Positions 24,922 to 33,290 are shown, counted from the first letter of the stretch. The stretch: 44,084 bases of DNA from Streptomyces sp. AV19 (GCF_015999245.1 NZ_JAEAMR010000004.1:385047-429130), one strand, 5' to 3'. Notes: generated by a model from the letters alone, not told the origin. Numbers and translations: made by a program.

Positions 24922-25203
24922 ATGAACGACTGTGTTCGACTTACTGCCTGGGTTCGTGGTCATGTGCAGGGCGTCGGTTTTCGATGGTTCACCCGGGAGA
25001 ATGCTCTGAGGATCGGCAGTCTGATCGGTTTCGCCTCGAACCTCGCGGACGGCCGGGTGCAGGTGGTGGCGGAGGGCCCGCGGGCGGAGTGCGAACAGCT
25101 GCTCGACTGGCTGCGGGACGGCGACACGCCCGGCCGCGTGGACGGCGTGACCGAGATCTGGGGCGTTCCGCGCGGGGGTTATGACGGCTTCGAGATCCGG
25201 TGA
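24922..25203 (+). CDS. acyP: acylphosphatase
   Basis: A 93-residue acylphosphatase hydrolysing acyl phosphates. The catalytic R21 ([11 protein letters not shown]) and N40 ([11 protein letters not shown]) are present, and the fold is full length. The first 24 codons use many A/T third positions, unlike the rest. No Shine-Dalgarno precedes ATG 24922; TAGCGT ends 6 bases upstream, suggesting a leaderless transcript. In many actinobacteria acyP lies between mutM and smc, as here. Confidence 0.95.
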   Translation: MNDCVRLTAWVRGHVQGVGFRWFTRENALRIGSLIGFASNLADGRVQVVAEGPRAECEQLLDWLRDGDTPGRVDGVTEIWGVPRGGYDGFEIR

Positions 25204-25229
25204 CGAGGGCCGGGAGGAATGCGGAACGC

Positions 25230-25250
25230 GGCGGCGCGCAGGGCGCCGCC
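25230..25250 (+). terminator. acyP terminator
   Basis: GGCGGCGC, loop GCAGG, GCGCCGCC: an 8-bp perfect stem followed by CTTCCCCTTC, 26 bases after the acyP stop. Confidence 0.65.
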
Positions 25251-25594
25251 CTTCCCCTTCATATGCTTATGGCATATGCAGAGTCCGAGTATTGCCTGAT
25301 GGTTGCCAAGAGGCCCCGGCCATGGAAGGCTGCCTCTCAACGGATGATCTCCACGCCCCTCCGGGCCCGGTCGGGGAAAGCGCCGCCATTCGGTAGCCGC
25401 GCACCCCGGGACGCCCGCCGATACGGGGTGTGATCGTGTTGACCGTCAAACCTTTTGGTGAGACTCTGGAAGCCCCGCGCACCTTAGCTGTTTGGCATTG
25501 AAACACGGCAGTAGCGATGGCAAGCACCGCGGGTGCGAATCCCTCACGACCCACACCGCTTAGGTCGGTCACTCAGTGTGGAGGACCATCCATC
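25251..25594 (+). other. long non-coding interval before the 68-residue gene
   Basis: No coding frame is convincing. It holds CATATGC/GCATATG (25260-25266 with 25272-25278), a -35-like TTGACC at 25439, and a small hairpin GCACC-GCG-GGTGC (25524-25536) next to GCGAATCCC, which looks like a tRNA T arm but is not part of a cloverleaf. The 3' part is less GC-rich than its surroundings. It may be a long 5' leader or contain a small RNA; I cannot assign a known riboswitch class. Confidence 0.4.
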
Positions 25595-25801
25595 ATGGCA
25601 AAGGCGCTTCTCGGTTACGTCGGCGGCTCCGACCCCCGAGTCCTCTCCGAGATGCGACGGCTTCAGCAGCGAGTCCAGGACCTGGAATCCGAGCTCATCC
25701 GGATGCAGGCCGAGAACGACGCGCTGTCTGCCGCCGCTCACCGTGGTGACTCGCTGCTCGACAGCATCGACGTATCCAAGGCGGAGCCTGCGCTCGCCTG
25801 A
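25595..25801 (+). CDS. conserved coiled-coil small protein upstream of smc
   Basis: A 68-residue soluble protein with a short conserved N terminus (AKALLGYVGGSDPRVLSEM) followed by one coiled-coil helix (RRLQQRVQDLESELIRMQAEND). Its function is unknown; small proteins of this type before smc are, from memory, common in Streptomyces. ATG 25595 follows GGAGG at a spacing of about 12. Confidence 0.8.
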   Translation: MAKALLGYVGGSDPRVLSEMRRLQQRVQDLESELIRMQAENDALSAAAHRGDSLLDSIDVSKAEPALA

Positions 25802-25859
25802 CCCCGCGCCCCGCCCCGGGGCCCGGTCGGGCTGCAACGTCAGCCGCTCGAGAATCTGC

Positions 25860-25881
25860 AAGGGACGCCCCGGCGTCCCTT
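25860..25881 (+). terminator. terminator behind the 68-residue gene
   Basis: AAGGGACGCC and GGCGTCCCTT form a 10-bp perfect inverted repeat around CC, followed by CGTCGTC. The remaining interval to smc (about 190 bases) shows no gene. Confidence 0.65.
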
Positions 25882-26072
25882 CGTCGTCTCGCGGTGCGGT
25901 CCCCTCGGCGTTTCCCCCGTCGTTCATCCGCGTTCTCCCCCCGTCCCACATCGCAACATGTGCCCTGCACGTTCCGGGGTGAAACCATGCCTCGGGCCGC
26001 GTCCGGCGGCGGCGCGCCAGAAGGTCCCACGGGCCGGGGACACGGCACCGCCGGACGGTAGAGTCCTTCCGC

Positions 26073-29000
26073 GTGCACCTCAAGAGCCTGACCCTGCGCG
26101 GGTTCAAATCCTTCGCCTCCGCCACGACCCTGCGCTTCGAGCCGGGCATCACCTGTGTCGTGGGGCCCAACGGCTCGGGCAAGTCCAACGTCGTGGACGC
26201 CCTGTCCTGGGTCATGGGCGAGCAGGGCGCGAAGTCGCTGCGCGGCGGCAAGATGGAGGACGTCATCTTCGCCGGGACGACCGGCCGGCCGCCGCTCGGC
26301 CGCGCCGAGGTCTCCCTCACCATCGACAACTCCGACGGCGCGCTGCCCATCGAGTACGCCGAGGTCACCATCACGCGGACGATGTTCCGCAACGGCGGCA
26401 GCGAGTACCAGATCAACGGCGACACCTGCCGCCTCCTGGACATCCAGGAGCTCCTCTCCGACTCCGGCATCGGCCGGGAGATGCACGTCATCGTCGGCCA
26501 GGGCCAGCTCGACTCCGTCCTGCACGCCGATCCGGCCGGCCGCCGTGCCTTCATCGAGGAGGCCGCCGGCGTCCTCAAGCACCGCAAGCGCAAGGAGAAG
26601 GCGCTCCGCAAGCTCGACGCGATGCGCGCCAACCTCGCCCGCGTCCAGGACCTCGGCGACGAGCTGCGCCGCCAGCTCAAGCCGCTGGGCCGGCAGGCCG
26701 CGGTGGCCCGGCGGGCCGCCGTCATCCAGGCCGACCTGCGCGACGCCCGGCTCCGCCTGCTCGCCGACGACCTGGTCACCCTGCGCGAGGCCCTGCGCGC
26801 CGAGATCGCCGACGAGGCCGCGCTCAAGAGCCGCCGGGACGCCGCCGAGGCCGGACTGCGCGCCGCCGCCCAGCGCGAGGCGGCCCTGGAACAGCAGGTC
26901 GAGGAGCTCACCCCGCGCCTGGCCGCCGCGCGGCAGACCTGGCACGAGCTCTCCCGGCTCACCGAGCGGGTGCGCGGCACCATCGGCCTCGCGGACGCCC
27001 GGGTCACCAGCGCCACCACCGCCCCCGACGAGGAGCGGCGCGGCCGCGACCCCGAGGACCTCGAACGCGAGGCGCGGCGGGTCCGCGAGCAGGAGGCCGA
27101 GCTGGAGGCCGCCCTGGAGGCCGCCGACCGGGCCCTGGAGGACACCTCCGCCCACCGCGCCGAGCTCGAACGCCGCCTGGCCGAGGAGGAGCGCCGGCTG
27201 CGCGACGCCGCCCGCGCCCTCGCGGACCGGCGCGAGGAGCTCGCCCGGCTGCACGGCCGGGTCACCGCCGCCCGCGGCCGGGTGGCCTCCGCCGAGGCGG
27301 AGACCGGCCGGCTGGCCGTCGCCCGCGACGAGGCCCGCGAGCGCGCGGCGGCCGCGCAGGCCGCGTACGAGCTCCAACGGGCCGAGACGGACGGCGCCGA
27401 GGAGGGCGACGCCGAGCTGGCCGGCCGCCTGGAGCGGGCCAAGGCCGGGCTGACGGCTGCCGACGCCGCGCTCACGGCCGCCCGCGAGGCGGCCACCGCC
27501 GCCGACCGGCAGCGCGCCGCCGTCACCGCCCGTCACGACGCCCTGGCCCTCGGGCTGCGCCGCAAGGACGGCACGGGCGCCCTGCTGTCGGCGAAGGAAC
27601 GATTGGCCGGCCTCCTGGGCCCGGCCGCCGAGCTCCTCACCGTCGCCCCCGGACACGAACTCCCCGTAGCCGCAGCCCTCGGCGCGGCCGCCGACGGCGT
27701 CGCCGTCACGGGCCTCGCGCCCGCCGCCGAGGCGCTGCGCCTGCTCAAGAAGGAGGATGCCGGACGCGCCGTCCTGCTGCTGGGCGGCGCCCCCGAACCG
27801 GCCGCCGCCGACCGCCCCGGCGGCCTCCGGTACGCCGACGGCCTCGTGAGCGGCCCCGCGGACCTGCTGCCCGCCGTACGCAGGCTGCTGCGCGACGTCG
27901 TCGTCGTGGACACCCTGGAAGAGGCCGAGGAGACCGTCGCGGCCCACCCGGGGCTGACCGTCGTCACCGCCGAGGGCGACCTGCTCGCCGCCCACCTCGC
28001 GCAGGGCGGTTCCGGCGGAGCCCCCAGCCTGCTGGAGGTGCAGGCGGCCGTCGACGAGGCCGCGGCCGAGCTGGCCGAACTGGAGGGTCGCTGCGACGAG
28101 TTGACCGAGGGTCAGCGGAACGCGGCGGAGGAACGCGCCCGGTGCGCCGCGCTCGTCGAGGAGCTGTCCGCCCTGCGCAGCACCGCCGACCGCGAGAAGT
28201 CCCGCCTCGCGCAGGACCTCGGCCGGCTGGCCGGGCAGGCGCGCGCCGCGGCCGGCGAGGCCGAGCGGGCGGCGGCCGCGGCGGCCCGCGCCGAGGACGA
28301 CCTGCTCCGGGCCGGCGAGGAGGCCGAGGAACTGGCCGCCCGGCTGGCCGCCGCCGAGGAGCTCGGTGACGAGGAGGCCCCGGCCGAGCCCGACACCTCC
28401 GTCCGCGACCGGCTCGCCGCCGACGGCGCCAACGCCCGGCAGACCGAGATGGAGGCGCGCCTCACGCTGCGGACGCACGAGGAACGGGTCAAGGCGCTCG
28501 CCGGCCGGGCGGACTCCCTGGACCGCGCGGCGCGCGCCGAACGGGAGGCGCGGGAGCGCGCCGAGCGGCGGCGCGCCCGGCTGCGCCACGAGGCGCGGGT
28601 CGCCCGCGCCGTCGCGGCCGGGGCCCGGCAGCTGCTGGCGCACGTCGAGGTCTCGCTGGTCCGCGCCGACGAGGAGCGGCAGGCCGTCGAGGCCGCGCGG
28701 GCCGGGCGGGAGGCCGAGCTGGCCGGCGGGCGCAACCGGGCCCGGGAGCTCAAGGCCGAGCTCGACAAGCTCACGGACTCGGTGCACCGGGGGGAGGTGC
28801 TGGGCGCCGAGAAGCGGCTGCGCATCGAGCAGTTGGAGGCGCGGGCGCTGGAGGAGTTCGGGATGGAACCCGGCGCGCTGGCCGCCGAGTACGGACCCGG
28901 CCAGCCCGTCCCGCCGGTGCCGCCCGCGGAGGGGGAGGAGCCGCGCGAGCCCGCCCCGGTGCCGTACGTCCGCGCCGAGCAGGAGAAGCGGCTGCGCGCC

Positions 29001-29615
29001 GCCGAGCGCGCGTACCAGCAGCTGGGCAAGGTCAACCCGCTGGCGCTGGAGGAGTTCGCGGCGCTGGAGGAGCGGCACAAGTTCCTCTCCGAGCAGCTGG
29101 AGGACCTCAAGAAGACCCGGGCCGACCTGCTTCAGGTCGTCAAGGACGTGGACCGCCGGGTGGAGGAGGTCTTCACGGCCGCCTACCGGGACACCGCCCG
29201 GGAGTTCGAGGGCGTCTTCTCCCGGCTCTTCCCCGGCGGCGAGGGACGGCTCGTCCTCACCGATCCCGACGACATGCTCGCCACCGGGGTGGACGTGGAG
29301 GCCCGGCCGCCGGGCAAGAAGGTCAAGCGGCTGTCCCTGCTGTCCGGCGGTGAGCGCTCGCTGACCGCCGTCGCCCTGCTGGTGGCCATCTTCAAGGCGC
29401 GGCCGAGCCCGTTCTACGTGATGGACGAGGTCGAGGCGGCGCTGGACGACACCAATCTCCAGCGGCTGATCCGGATCATGCGGGAGCTCCAGGAGAGTTC
29501 ACAGCTGATCGTCATCACCCACCAGAAGCGGACGATGGAGGTCGCGGACGCGCTCTACGGCGTGTCCATGCAGGGCGACGGCGTCTCGAAGGTGATCAGC
29601 CAGCGGCTGCGGTGA
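26073..29615 (+). CDS. smc: chromosome segregation protein SMC
   Basis: An 1180-residue SMC ATPase of the condensin-like complex with ScpA and ScpB, which are not in this window. N-terminal head: Walker A GPNGSGKS at 31-38 and VIVGQGQLD Q-loop region. Long coiled coils flank a hinge at roughly 500-640 (LLGPAAELLTVAPGHELPVA). The C-terminal head has SGGERSLTAVAL near 1090 and Walker B FYVMDEVEAALDD near 1115. The Gly motif and signature are intact. The GTG at 26073 has no Shine-Dalgarno; TAGAGT (26059-26064) lies 8 bases upstream, suggesting a leaderless mRNA. It is needed for nucleoid segregation in sporulating hyphae (family knowledge). Confidence 0.97.
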   Translation: MHLKSLTLRGFKSFASATTLRFEPGITCVVGPNGSGKSNVVDALSWVMGEQGAKSLRGGKMEDVIFAGTTGRPPLGRAEVSLTIDNSDGALPIEYAEVTITRTMFRNGGSEYQINGDTCRLLDIQELLSDSGIGREMHVIVGQGQLDSVLHADPAGRRAFIEEAAGVLKHRKRKEKALRKLDAMRANLARVQDLGDELRRQLKPLGRQAAVARRAAVIQADLRDARLRLLADDLVTLREALRAEIADEAALKSRRDAAEAGLRAAAQREAALEQQVEELTPRLAAARQTWHELSRLTERVRGTIGLADARVTSATTAPDEERRGRDPEDLEREARRVREQEAELEAALEAADRALEDTSAHRAELERRLAEEERRLRDAARALADRREELARLHGRVTAARGRVASAEAETGRLAVARDEARERAAAAQAAYELQRAETDGAEEGDAELAGRLERAKAGLTAADAALTAAREAATAADRQRAAVTARHDALALGLRRKDGTGALLSAKERLAGLLGPAAELLTVAPGHELPVAAALGAAADGVAVTGLAPAAEALRLLKKEDAGRAVLLLGGAPEPAAADRPGGLRYADGLVSGPADLLPAVRRLLRDVVVVDTLEEAEETVAAHPGLTVVTAEGDLLAAHLAQGGSGGAPSLLEVQAAVDEAAAELAELEGRCDELTEGQRNAAEERARCAALVEELSALRSTADREKSRLAQDLGRLAGQARAAAGEAERAAAAAARAEDDLLRAGEEAEELAARLAAAEELGDEEAPAEPDTSVRDRLAADGANARQTEMEARLTLRTHEERVKALAGRADSLDRAARAEREARERAERRRARLRHEARVARAVAAGARQLLAHVEVSLVRADEERQAVEAARAGREAELAGGRNRARELKAELDKLTDSVHRGEVLGAEKRLRIEQLEARALEEFGMEPGALAAEYGPGQPVPPVPPAEGEEPREPAPVPYVRAEQEKRLRAAERAYQQLGKVNPLALEEFAALEERHKFLSEQLEDLKKTRADLLQVVKDVDRRVEEVFTAAYRDTAREFEGVFSRLFPGGEGRLVLTDPDDMLATGVDVEARPPGKKVKRLSLLSGGERSLTAVALLVAIFKARPSPFYVMDEVEAALDDTNLQRLIRIMRELQESSQLIVITHQKRTMEVADALYGVSMQGDGVSKVISQRLR

Positions 29616-29663
29616 CCGCCGGGCGGGTGGGGCGGACGAGTCCGGGCGGGACCGGGCGGGTAT

Positions 29664-29761
29664 TTCAAGATCGACTTCAAGTATTGAACCCAAACCCCCT
29701 CAATCCTCGAAGTTGGTTCTTCGTCACAAAGTATTGACTTCGCTAAATGAAGACATAGGGT
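29664..29761 (+). promoter_or_regulatory. glcP promoter region with direct repeats
   Basis: A locally AT-rich stretch. TTGACT (29734-29739), 16 bases, TAGGGT (29756-29761) is a candidate promoter giving about a 100-base leader. TTCAAG occurs at 29664 and 29676, and AAGTATTGA at 29679-29687 and again at 29729-29737, where it overlaps the -35. The direct repeats are possible sites for a sugar-responsive regulator. Confidence 0.5.
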
Positions 29762-29871
29762 CTGCTGCGTCGCTTATGCCTTCAACTGGTGGGCACTTGG
29801 ATCTTGTGCCCCACTGGAAAAGGCCACCCCACACCTTCCCCGCAACGTCGCCGGGAACCCAGGAGTACACG

Positions 29872-31290
29872 TTGACCAGCACAGCGATGGCACAGGGGGC
29901 CGAGGGTCGCAAGGCCCAGCCGGACCACCTCGGCCACGTCATCTTCATCACCGCGGCCGCGGCCATGGGTGGCTTCCTCTTCGGCTACGACAGCTCCGTG
30001 ATCAACGGCGCGGTCGAGGGCATCCGCGGGAAGTACGACATCGGTTCGGCCGCCCTCGCCCAGGTCATCGCCATCGCGCTGATCGGCTGCGCCATCGGCG
30101 CGGCGACCGCGGGCCGCCTCGCCGACCGGATCGGCCGCATCCGCGTGATGCAGATCTCGGCGACCCTCTTCACCATCAGCGCCGTCGGTTCCGCGCTGCC
30201 CTTCGCCCTGTGGGACCTGGCCTTCTGGCGCGTCCTCGGCGGCATCGCCATCGGCATGGCCTCCGTCATCGGCCCGGCCTACATCGCCGAGGTCTCGCCG
30301 CCCGCCTACCGCGGCCGCCTGGGCTCCTTCCAGCAGGCCGCGATCGTCGTCGGCATCGCGATCTCGCAGCTGGTCAACTGGGGCATCCTCAACCTCGCCG
30401 ACGGCGACCAGCGCGGGAAGCTCCTGGGCATCGAGGCCTGGCAGCTGATGCTCGGCGTCATGGTCGTCCCGGCCGTCCTCTACGGCCTGCTCTCCTTCGT
30501 GATACCCGAGTCCCCGCGCTTCCTGATCTCCGTCGGCCGCACCGAGAAGGCCAAGGCCGTCCTCGCGGACGTCGAGGGCAAGGACATCGACCTCGACGCG
30601 CGCGTCGCCGAGATCGAGCACGCGATGCACAGCGAGCAGAAGTCCACGTTCAAGGACCTCATCGGCGGCAAGGCGGGCCTGCTGCCCATCGTCTGGGTCG
30701 GCATCGGCCTCTCCGTCTTCCAGCAACTGGTCGGCATCAACGTCGCCTTCTACTACTCGGCGACCCTGTGGCAGTCGGTGGGCATCGACCCGAGCGACTC
30801 GTTCCTCTACTCGTTCACCACGTCGATCATCAACATCGTCGGCACCGTGATCGCGATGATCTTCGTGGACCGGATCGGCCGCAAGCCGCTGGCCATCATC
30901 GGCTCCGCCGGTATGGCCGTCTCCCTCGCGCTCGAGGCCTGGGCCTTCTCCGCGCAGGCCGCGGACGGCTCCCTGCCGACCGCGCAGGGCACGGTGGCCC
31001 TGATCGCCGCCCACGCGTTCGTGCTCTTCTTCGCCCTGTCGTGGGGTGTCGTGGTCTGGGTCTTCCTCGGCGAGATGTTCCCGAACCGGATCCGCGCGGC
31101 GGCGCTGGGCGTCGCGGCGTCGGCCCAGTGGGTCGCGAACTGGGCGATCACGGCGAGCTTCCCGAGCCTGTCCGACTGGAACCTGTCGGGTACGTACATC
31201 ATCTACACGGTCTTCGCCGTGCTCTCGATCCCCTTCGTGCTCAAGTACGTCAAGGAGACCAAGGGCAAGGCGTTGGAGGAGATGGGCTGA
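29872..31290 (+). CDS. glcP: glucose permease (MFS sugar porter)
   Basis: A 472-residue, 12-helix MFS sugar transporter, proton symport type. Motifs: FLFGYDSSVINGAVEG, GRLADRIGRI, PAYIAEVSPPAYRGRLGS, IPESPRFLI, QQLVGINVAFYYS, DRIGRKPL and the ending VKETKGKALEEMG. This order and length match the Streptomyces GlcP, the main glucose uptake system that supports glucose repression through glucokinase. I choose the TTG at 29872 since AGGAG lies 6 bases upstream and the protein then has the family length. It is monocistronic, ending in a strong hairpin. Confidence 0.94.
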   Translation: MTSTAMAQGAEGRKAQPDHLGHVIFITAAAAMGGFLFGYDSSVINGAVEGIRGKYDIGSAALAQVIAIALIGCAIGAATAGRLADRIGRIRVMQISATLFTISAVGSALPFALWDLAFWRVLGGIAIGMASVIGPAYIAEVSPPAYRGRLGSFQQAAIVVGIAISQLVNWGILNLADGDQRGKLLGIEAWQLMLGVMVVPAVLYGLLSFVIPESPRFLISVGRTEKAKAVLADVEGKDIDLDARVAEIEHAMHSEQKSTFKDLIGGKAGLLPIVWVGIGLSVFQQLVGINVAFYYSATLWQSVGIDPSDSFLYSFTTSIINIVGTVIAMIFVDRIGRKPLAIIGSAGMAVSLALEAWAFSAQAADGSLPTAQGTVALIAAHAFVLFFALSWGVVVWVFLGEMFPNRIRAAALGVAASAQWVANWAITASFPSLSDWNLSGTYIIYTVFAVLSIPFVLKYVKETKGKALEEMG

Positions 31291-31313
31291 CAACCCCCCG
31301 CCGCCCGTCTTCT

Positions 31314-31350
31314 CGAAGAGGCCGTCCCGCTGTGCGGGGCGGCCTCTTCG
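31314..31350 (+). terminator. glcP terminator
   Basis: A 17-bp stem with one T-G pair (31314-31330 with 31334-31350), loop TGT, 24 bases after the glcP stop. Confidence 0.88.
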
Positions 31351-31392
31351 TTCGCGCACCCCTGCCGTGCCCCGCGCGTCCTACGATGAGCT

Positions 31393-32139
31393 GTGCTCTC
31401 CCTCGTCGTGGCACCCTGGCGGCGCGCTCCGGTGATCGCGCGGAACGCGGACGAACCGCACGACGCGGCCAGCACCATGAAGATGGCGGTGCTCGCGGCG
31501 CTGCTGCGCGGCGGCACGGACCTGGACCGCCGCGTCCCGGTCGTCAACCGGTTCGTCTCCGTGACCGGCGGCGACTACGCCAACGACCCCGCGCAGGACA
31601 GCGATCCGCGGCCCTGGGAACTGCTGGGCGGCACCGCGTCGCTGCGCTGGCTCGCCGGCCGGATGGTGACGCACTCCTCGAACCTGGCCACCAACCTCTG
31701 CCTGGCCGAGACGGGACACGAGGCCGTGGCCGAGGTGTGGCGGCGCGCCGGGGCCACCGGCAGCTCCAGCCCGCGCGGCATCGAGGACTACGCCGGCCGC
31801 GCGGCCGGCGTCCACAACCGGGTCACCGCCCGGGACCTGGTCCGGCTGCTGGAGTCGCTGGAGCCCGGCACGCTCGCGCTGCTGGAGCACAACGTCCACC
31901 GCGTCGACCTGGCCGCCGGGCTGCCGCCGGGCACCCGGCTCGCGGGCAAGAACGGCTGGTTCCCCGGGCTGCGGCACAGCGCCGCGGTGGTCCACCCGCC
32001 GGACACGGCGCCGTACACGATCGCCGTCTGCTACACCGGGCCGCTCGCCTCGGGCGACGACGTGCGCGACCCCGCCGCCCGGCTGCTGGCCCGGATCTCG
32101 GCCGCGGTCTGGCGCGGCCGGCCCGGCTCGGAGCGCTGA
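31393..32139 (+). CDS. beta-lactamase-fold serine hydrolase without signal peptide
   Basis: A 248-residue class A beta-lactamase-like protein. S27-T-M-K30 is the SxxK motif, HSSNLATN holds the S-x-N element, and AGKNGW takes the place of KTG. The stretch between follows the class A order (RWLAGRMVTHSSNLATNLCL). There is no signal peptide or lipobox, and the catalytic serine sits unusually close to the N terminus, so it is predicted to be cytoplasmic or to lack the first helix. TACGAT (31382-31387) ends 5 bases before the GTG, supporting this start as leaderless. Its substrate is unknown; antibiotic resistance is not implied. The 3' end overlaps the convergent aminotransferase by 109 bases. 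Confidence 0.8.
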   Translation: MLSLVVAPWRRAPVIARNADEPHDAASTMKMAVLAALLRGGTDLDRRVPVVNRFVSVTGGDYANDPAQDSDPRPWELLGGTASLRWLAGRMVTHSSNLATNLCLAETGHEAVAEVWRRAGATGSSSPRGIEDYAGRAAGVHNRVTARDLVRLLESLEPGTLALLEHNVHRVDLAAGLPPGTRLAGKNGWFPGLRHSAAVVHPPDTAPYTIAVCYTGPLASGDDVRDPAARLLARISAAVWRGRPGSER

Positions 32140-33227
32140 CCGGCGGCGGTCATCAGGGCCTCGACGCCCGGACGGTTGAGCAGGTTGACGCGGATGTAGC
32201 CGGGAAAGCCGTCCAGTTCGAAGTACTTCGCGTCCAGGGCCAGGAACCAGCGGTGGGGCACCCGCGGCCGTGCGAACAGGAAGAAGCCGCTCTCGACGGG
32301 CATCCGCGCGGTGAGCGCGCCACTGGCGGTCAGCACCCGGTGGCTGTCGCGGATGTGCTCCACCAGCGCGCCGTTGCCCTCGCCGAGCATCAGGTCGGCC
32401 GCGCGACGGGCGAAGAGGCGGTCGGAAACCGCGACGTCGCCATGGAGGTTGAGGTGCAGCTCGGCCAACTCCTCCCGGAGCGCCGCGGGGACGAGCAGGT
32501 GGGCGCAGCGGTAGCCGTGGACCGAGAGGTATTTGGTGGGGCACACCAGGCGCAGGGTCCGGTCGGCGGGCAGGCGGGCGGATTCCTCGCGGCGCTCCCC
32601 GTCCCAGCGCATGTACTGGAAGGTGCCGTCGACGAACACCAGCGAACCCGTGGCCTCCTGCCACTCGGCGATCCGCCGCAGCACCTCGGCGGGGACCCGT
32701 CTGCCCGCGTACCAGACCGGGTCGGTGAGCACCAGCACGGTCCGTTCCGCGGGCAGCCGCAGGTCGAACTCCGGCTGGTGGGCATGGCCGTGGGCGACCC
32801 GGACCGGCTCGACGCCCATGCGCCTGAACAGGTAGGCGAGTTTGTAGTACACCGGGGCGATGTAGTGCACCCGCCGGCGGCCGGTCAGCAGGAGCCAGGT
32901 GGCGAAGGTGCCGAGGAGGGCGCTGGATCCGCCGCCGGGCAGCACCTGGCGCGGGGCGTAGTCCGCCCCGTCGTAACGCCGGTGCATTTCGGCGATCTTG
33001 GCGCGCAGTACGGCGTCTTCGTCCAGCGCCGAGTACCGGGCGATGTCCGCCAGCCTGCCGGGCGCGGCGTCGGCGAGCTCGCCGAGGTACTTCTCGACGA
33101 ACGGGTGCCCGCCGTTGTAGTCGGAGACGAAGACCCGGGCGCCGGGCTGCTGCCGCTCCGCCTCGATCTGTTCGTGCCACTCCAGCATGCGGAACAACGA
33201 TGGCGTCACGGGCATCCCCGCATTCAC
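32031..33227 (-). CDS. PLP-dependent aminotransferase, class I/II fold
   Basis: A 398-residue fold type I PLP enzyme. The expected lysine is in CPTKYLSVHGYRCAHL; upstream are LPGGGSSALLGTFATWLL (cofactor phosphate-binding loop), HYIAPVYYKLAYLF, and LVFVDGTFQYM (aspartate to the PLP nitrogen). The C-terminal substrate-domain arginine candidate is in FPGYIRVNLL. The substrate is not recognisable. The last 30 residues (SEPGRPRQTAAEIRASSRAAG...) look non-homologous and are encoded opposite the end of the hydrolase gene. Start options are GTG 33227 and ATG 33215; neither has a strong ribosome binding site. It lies downstream of the NCS1 permease gene on the same strand, but a hairpin separates them. 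Confidence 0.82.
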   Translation of the reverse strand: MNAGMPVTPSLFRMLEWHEQIEAERQQPGARVFVSDYNGGHPFVEKYLGELADAAPGRLADIARYSALDEDAVLRAKIAEMHRRYDGADYAPRQVLPGGGSSALLGTFATWLLLTGRRRVHYIAPVYYKLAYLFRRMGVEPVRVAHGHAHQPEFDLRLPAERTVLVLTDPVWYAGRRVPAEVLRRIAEWQEATGSLVFVDGTFQYMRWDGERREESARLPADRTLRLVCPTKYLSVHGYRCAHLLVPAALREELAELHLNLHGDVAVSDRLFARRAADLMLGEGNGALVEHIRDSHRVLTASGALTARMPVESGFFLFARPRVPHRWFLALDAKYFELDGFPGYIRVNLLNRPGVEALMTAAGQRSEPGRPRQTAAEIRASSRAAGSRTSSPEASGPV

Positions 33228-33290
33228 AGGCGGCTGTTGACGTCCCTCAGTGTCCTGGCCCGTCGGGGGCCCGGCAACCGGGCGTACACG

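Noticed and set aside
25524..25545. tRNA T-arm-like sequence
   Set aside because: No acceptor, D or anticodon stems can be drawn around it.
25695..29078. A 1127-residue open frame opposite smc
   Set aside because: smc on the plus strand has intact ATPase motifs; the opposite frame has no recognisable domain.
31393..32139. Antibiotic-resistance beta-lactamase
   Set aside because: No signal peptide and a K-N-G instead of K-T/S-G; only the fold can be supported.
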